Below are positions 47,213-49,869 of a stretch of DNA of 49,869 nt, piece after piece. The stretch lies in the NCBI RefSeq assembly GCF_002902565.1, contig NZ_PPRC01000128.1:23950-73818 (forward strand). Direction: 5' to 3'. The translations under genes and the position numbers were made by a program. Below the pieces are notes generated by a model that made no database searches, had not been told where the DNA came from, and saw nothing but the letters and a program-made list of their open reading frames with translations. The stretch's first letter is position 1. Every line of letters starts with the position of its first letter. Source of the stretch: Staphylococcus petrasii (GTDB lineage Bacteria > Bacillota > Bacilli > Staphylococcales > Staphylococcaceae).

Positions 47213-48978
47213 TATTTTTTACCTCCTTTAGACTTACTTGTATAGTCACGTTTACGTGGTGGAATTAAACTTACATCAACTGGCTCATAAGTAAATTTAG
47301 GTGGTTCATTTTCACCTTGATATTCAGCTAATGTTGTTTTTAACCATTCATCATCGTTACGATCTGGGAATTCTGGTTTGTAGTGTGCACCACGTGACTC
47401 ATTACGGTTGTAAGCCCCAATAGTAATAACTCGTGCTAATACTAACATGTTCCATAATTGACGAGTGAAGAATACCGCTTGGTTACTCCAAGTTTGAGTA
47501 TCTTCCATATCAATATCTTGGTAACGTTCCATTAATTCAAGGATTTTTTTATCAGTTTCTAATAATTTATCATTTTCACGTACTACTGTTACATTCGCTG
47601 TCATAATTTCACCAAGTTCACGGTGTAATTTATAAGCATTTTCAGTACCACGCATATTTAATAATTTATCAAAGCGTTCTTGCTCTTCATCTACACGTTT
47701 TTGATAAATACTTTCATCTAATTCAGTGTATGATGTTTCTACATTTTCAACATATTTAATCGCATTTGGTCCAGCAACAGTACCACCGTAGATTGCTGAT
47801 AATAATGAGTTAGCACCTAAACGGTTACCGCCGTGTTGAGAGAAATCACATTCCCCTGCTGCAAATAAACCTTTGATAGATGTCATTTGGTCATAGTCTA
47901 CATAAAGACCACCCATTGAGTAATGAACCGCTGGGAAAATCTTCATTGGTACTTTACGTGGATCATCGCCTGTGAATTTTTCATAAATCTCAATAATACC
48001 ACCTAATTTAACATCTAATTCATGTGGATCTTTATGAGATAAATCTAGGTATACCATGTTTTCACCGTTGATACCTAATTTTTGGTTGATACATACATCA
48101 AAGATTTCACGTGTTGCGATATCACGAGGTACTAAGTTACCGTAGTCAGGATATTTTTCTTCTAAGAAATACCAAGGTTTACCGTCTTTATAAGTCCAAA
48201 TACGGCCACCTTCACCACGTGCTGATTCACTCATTAAACGTAATTTATCATCACCAGGAATCGCTGTTGGGTGGATTTGGATAAATTCGCCGTTTGCATA
48301 TTTAGCACCTTGTTGGTATACAAGTGATGCTGCTGATCCAGTGTTAATCATAGAGTTTGTTGTTTTACCGAAGATAATACCAGGGCCACCAGTTGCCATA
48401 ATAACTGCATCTGAACCAAATGCTTTGATTTCAGATGTTGTCATATTCTGAGCAATGATACCTCTTGCAGCACCTTCGTCATCTTTAACTAAACCTAAGA
48501 ATTCCCAACCTTCATATTTCGTTACTAAACCGTCAACTTCGAATGAACGTACTTGTTCGTCAAGCGCATATAATAATTGTTGACCAGTAGTAGCACCAGC
48601 AAATGCTGTTCTGTGGTATAACGTACCACCGAAACGTCTAAAGTCTAGTAATCCTTCAGGTGTTCTGTTAAACATTACACCCATACGGTCTAATAAGTGA
48701 ATGATTGATGGCGCAGCTTCTGCCATTGCTTTTACAGGTGGTTGGTTTGCTAAGAAGTCCCCACCGTAAACAGTGTCATCAAAGTGAATCCACGTTGAGT
48801 CACCTTCACCTTTAGTATTTACCGCACCGTTAATACCACCTTGGGCACATACAGAGTGCGAACGTTTAACAGGCACGATTGAGAATAAATCAACATGTGC
48901 ACCTTGTTCTGCAGCTTTAATTGTTGACATCAGACCGGCAAGTCCTCCACCGACAACAATAATTTTTTTATCTGCCAT
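47212..48978 (-). CDS. sdhA: Succinate dehydrogenase flavoprotein subunit, 588 aa
   Basis: It oxidises succinate to fumarate with covalent FAD. FAD-binding GGGLAGLMSTIKAAE; SVCAQGGINGAV with the flavin-linking His region; active-site HPTAIPGDDKLRLMSE and GGNRLGANSLLSA. The length is normal. AGGGGAGTGAC precedes the ATG. It lies about 95 bp after sdhC in the sdhCAB operon. Confidence 0.97.
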   Translation of the reverse strand: MADKKIIVVGGGLAGLMSTIKAAEQGAHVDLFSIVPVKRSHSVCAQGGINGAVNTKGEGDSTWIHFDDTVYGGDFLANQPPVKAMAEAAPSIIHLLDRMGVMFNRTPEGLLDFRRFGGTLYHRTAFAGATTGQQLLYALDEQVRSFEVDGLVTKYEGWEFLGLVKDDEGAARGIIAQNMTTSEIKAFGSDAVIMATGGPGIIFGKTTNSMINTGSAASLVYQQGAKYANGEFIQIHPTAIPGDDKLRLMSESARGEGGRIWTYKDGKPWYFLEEKYPDYGNLVPRDIATREIFDVCINQKLGINGENMVYLDLSHKDPHELDVKLGGIIEIYEKFTGDDPRKVPMKIFPAVHYSMGGLYVDYDQMTSIKGLFAAGECDFSQHGGNRLGANSLLSAIYGGTVAGPNAIKYVENVETSYTELDESIYQKRVDEEQERFDKLLNMRGTENAYKLHRELGEIMTANVTVVRENDKLLETDKKILELMERYQDIDMEDTQTWSNQAVFFTRQLWNMLVLARVITIGAYNRNESRGAHYKPEFPDRNDDEWLKTTLAEYQGENEPPKFTYEPVDVSLIPPRKRDYTSKSKGGKK

Positions 48979-49074
48979 AGAATTGTCACTCCCCTAAAAT
49001 ATATCTACAACTTAACGTTTAAATGAATATAAGACATTTAATTATTTCTGCCCTATTTTGATTTATTTAAAATT

Positions 49075-49689
49075 CTATACGAATGCGAAAATCGCTGTTA
49101 CACCAATATAAGAAAGAATTAAGAATACAATTAATGAAATCCAAGTGAAAATACGTTGTGATTTCTTAGATTGTAAAAAGCCCCAAGTTACACAGAATGA
49201 CCATAAACCATTTGAGAAATGGAAGATTACAGAAAGAACACAAATGATATAAATTACTACCCAAACTGGGTTTTCAAGTGTTTTATGCATTAATTCATAA
49301 TCCACTGCTTTACCAAAGAAGTGTTTCTGTAAGTTTGTTTGCCATAAATGTACGAATACAAAGACGAAAGTAATAATACCTGTTAATCTTTGTAAAGCAA
49401 ACATCCAGTTTCTAAATAATGAGTAATGACCGATATTCTCTTTTGCAGTAAATGCAATATGAATACCATATAAACCATGGTATAAAATTGGAATATAAAT
49501 TAATAAGAACTCAATAACCAATAAGAATGGTAATGATTCCATAAAGTTTGAAGCTTTATTGAACGCCGCAGCGCCTTGTGTTGCTTGATGGTTGATTAAC
49601 AAATGGACAACTAAGAATGCACCAATTGGAATAATACCTAATAACGAATGAATACGTCTTAGATAAAATTCATTTTTTGACTTAGCCAA
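49075..49689 (-). CDS. sdhC: Succinate dehydrogenase cytochrome b558 subunit, 204 aa
   Basis: The di-heme membrane anchor of the Bacillus type. Five transmembrane segments are visible, including IHSLLGIIPIGAFLVVHLLI, LLVIEFLLIYIPILYHGLYG, GIITFVFVFVHLWQTN, VIYIICVLSVIFHFSNGL and FTWISLIVFLILSYIGVTAI. His residues in them (RIHS, VVHL, YHGLYG, HLWQ) are likely heme ligands. First gene of sdhCAB. Confidence 0.95.
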   Translation of the reverse strand: MAKSKNEFYLRRIHSLLGIIPIGAFLVVHLLINHQATQGAAAFNKASNFMESLPFLLVIEFLLIYIPILYHGLYGIHIAFTAKENIGHYSLFRNWMFALQRLTGIITFVFVFVHLWQTNLQKHFFGKAVDYELMHKTLENPVWVVIYIICVLSVIFHFSNGLWSFCVTWGFLQSKKSQRIFTWISLIVFLILSYIGVTAIFAFV

Positions 49690-49773
49690 AAGGACTCCCC
49701 CCTGTAGAACAATAGATTAAAATAGCCCTTTTTAAGAAAGTTTGTTAGAGCAATATCTCTCTACGTTTTAACG

Positions 49774-49802
49774 TATTTACTATTTTATTTAGTACTCGTC
49801 AA
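49774..49802 (-). promoter_or_regulatory. Candidate sdhCAB promoter
   Basis: On the minus strand TTGACG (49797-49802), 17 bp, TAAATA (49774-49779), about 85 bp before the sdhC start, whose ribosome site is GGGGGGAG. A catabolite-control site could lie in the leader but I cannot point to one. The remaining sequence to the window end shows no gene. Confidence 0.65.
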
Positions 49803-49869
49803 CCTCATCTATATAGTGATGACAATTAAATTTGGTATTCGTTCTATTGATGCCTTATTATTACTAAAC

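Noticed and set aside
1..49869. CRISPR array or insertion sequence
   Set aside because: No regularly spaced direct repeats of CRISPR type and no transposase-like ORF were seen.

Overview
The window is low-GC Firmicute DNA, clearly from a staphylococcus. It carries phenol-soluble modulin beta peptides at one end and the staphylococcal order sdhCAB - murI - rdgB - yfcE-type phosphoesterase - tRNA-Arg at the other. Species cannot be fixed from sequence alone. The PSM-beta and SdhB sequences look like a relative of S. aureus/S. epidermidis, most probably a coagulase-negative species.

Layout: 1-827 is host DNA (PSM-beta cluster and an orphaned terminator). 828-43951 is one complete siphophage-type prophage of about 43.1 kb, bounded by a perfect 22-bp direct repeat (828-849 and 43930-43951). 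The right-hand copy is the 3' end of tRNA-Arg(UCU). 43952-49869 is host DNA again: tRNA-Arg, phosphoesterase, rdgB, murI and sdhBAC, all on the minus strand.

Inside the prophage, a plus-strand lysogeny block runs 40128-43883: short XRE repressor, an ORF interrupted by a group I intron-like RNA, ImmA-like protein, two superinfection-exclusion-type lipoprotein/membrane genes, integrase. A divergent operator region (40006-40092) separates it from the minus-strand lytic genome. That genome reads, in order of transcription: Cro; DUF3102 and ParB-like proteins; small early genes; Sak4-like ATPase, DUF669, HNH nuclease; replication initiator with an iteron-type origin inside it; DnaC-like loader; RusA; many tiny overlapping genes; dUTPase; RinB/RinA late activators; TerS/TerL; SPP1-type portal and head genes; scaffold, capsid, connectors, tail tube, chaperones, tape measure; baseplate with Dit, Tal, an M14 peptidase, two BppU-type proteins (one with an SGNH esterase) and a CHAP/glucosaminidase tail hydrolase; holin; amidase-CHAP-SH3b endolysin. 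A last small cassette with its own promoter lies beside the left att site.

The most notable find is a compact 246-nt group I intron without an ORF (8563-8808, minus strand). It splits the tail-hydrolase gene exactly at the catalytic CHAP cysteine codon. Read without splicing, the gene is a 39-residue peptide plus a headless 613-codon ORF; splicing rejoins the expected Gln-Cys-Trp-Asp motif. A second, apparently 3'-truncated group I intron core lies on the plus strand at about 40703-40857. Other points of interest are paired integrase arm sites, a tRNA cut off from its terminator by 43 kb, a duplicated lipoprotein-terminator cassette, a structured 30-codon transcript, an Fst-like hydrophobic peptide gene, and a 40-codon gene overprinted on the end of the dUTPase gene.
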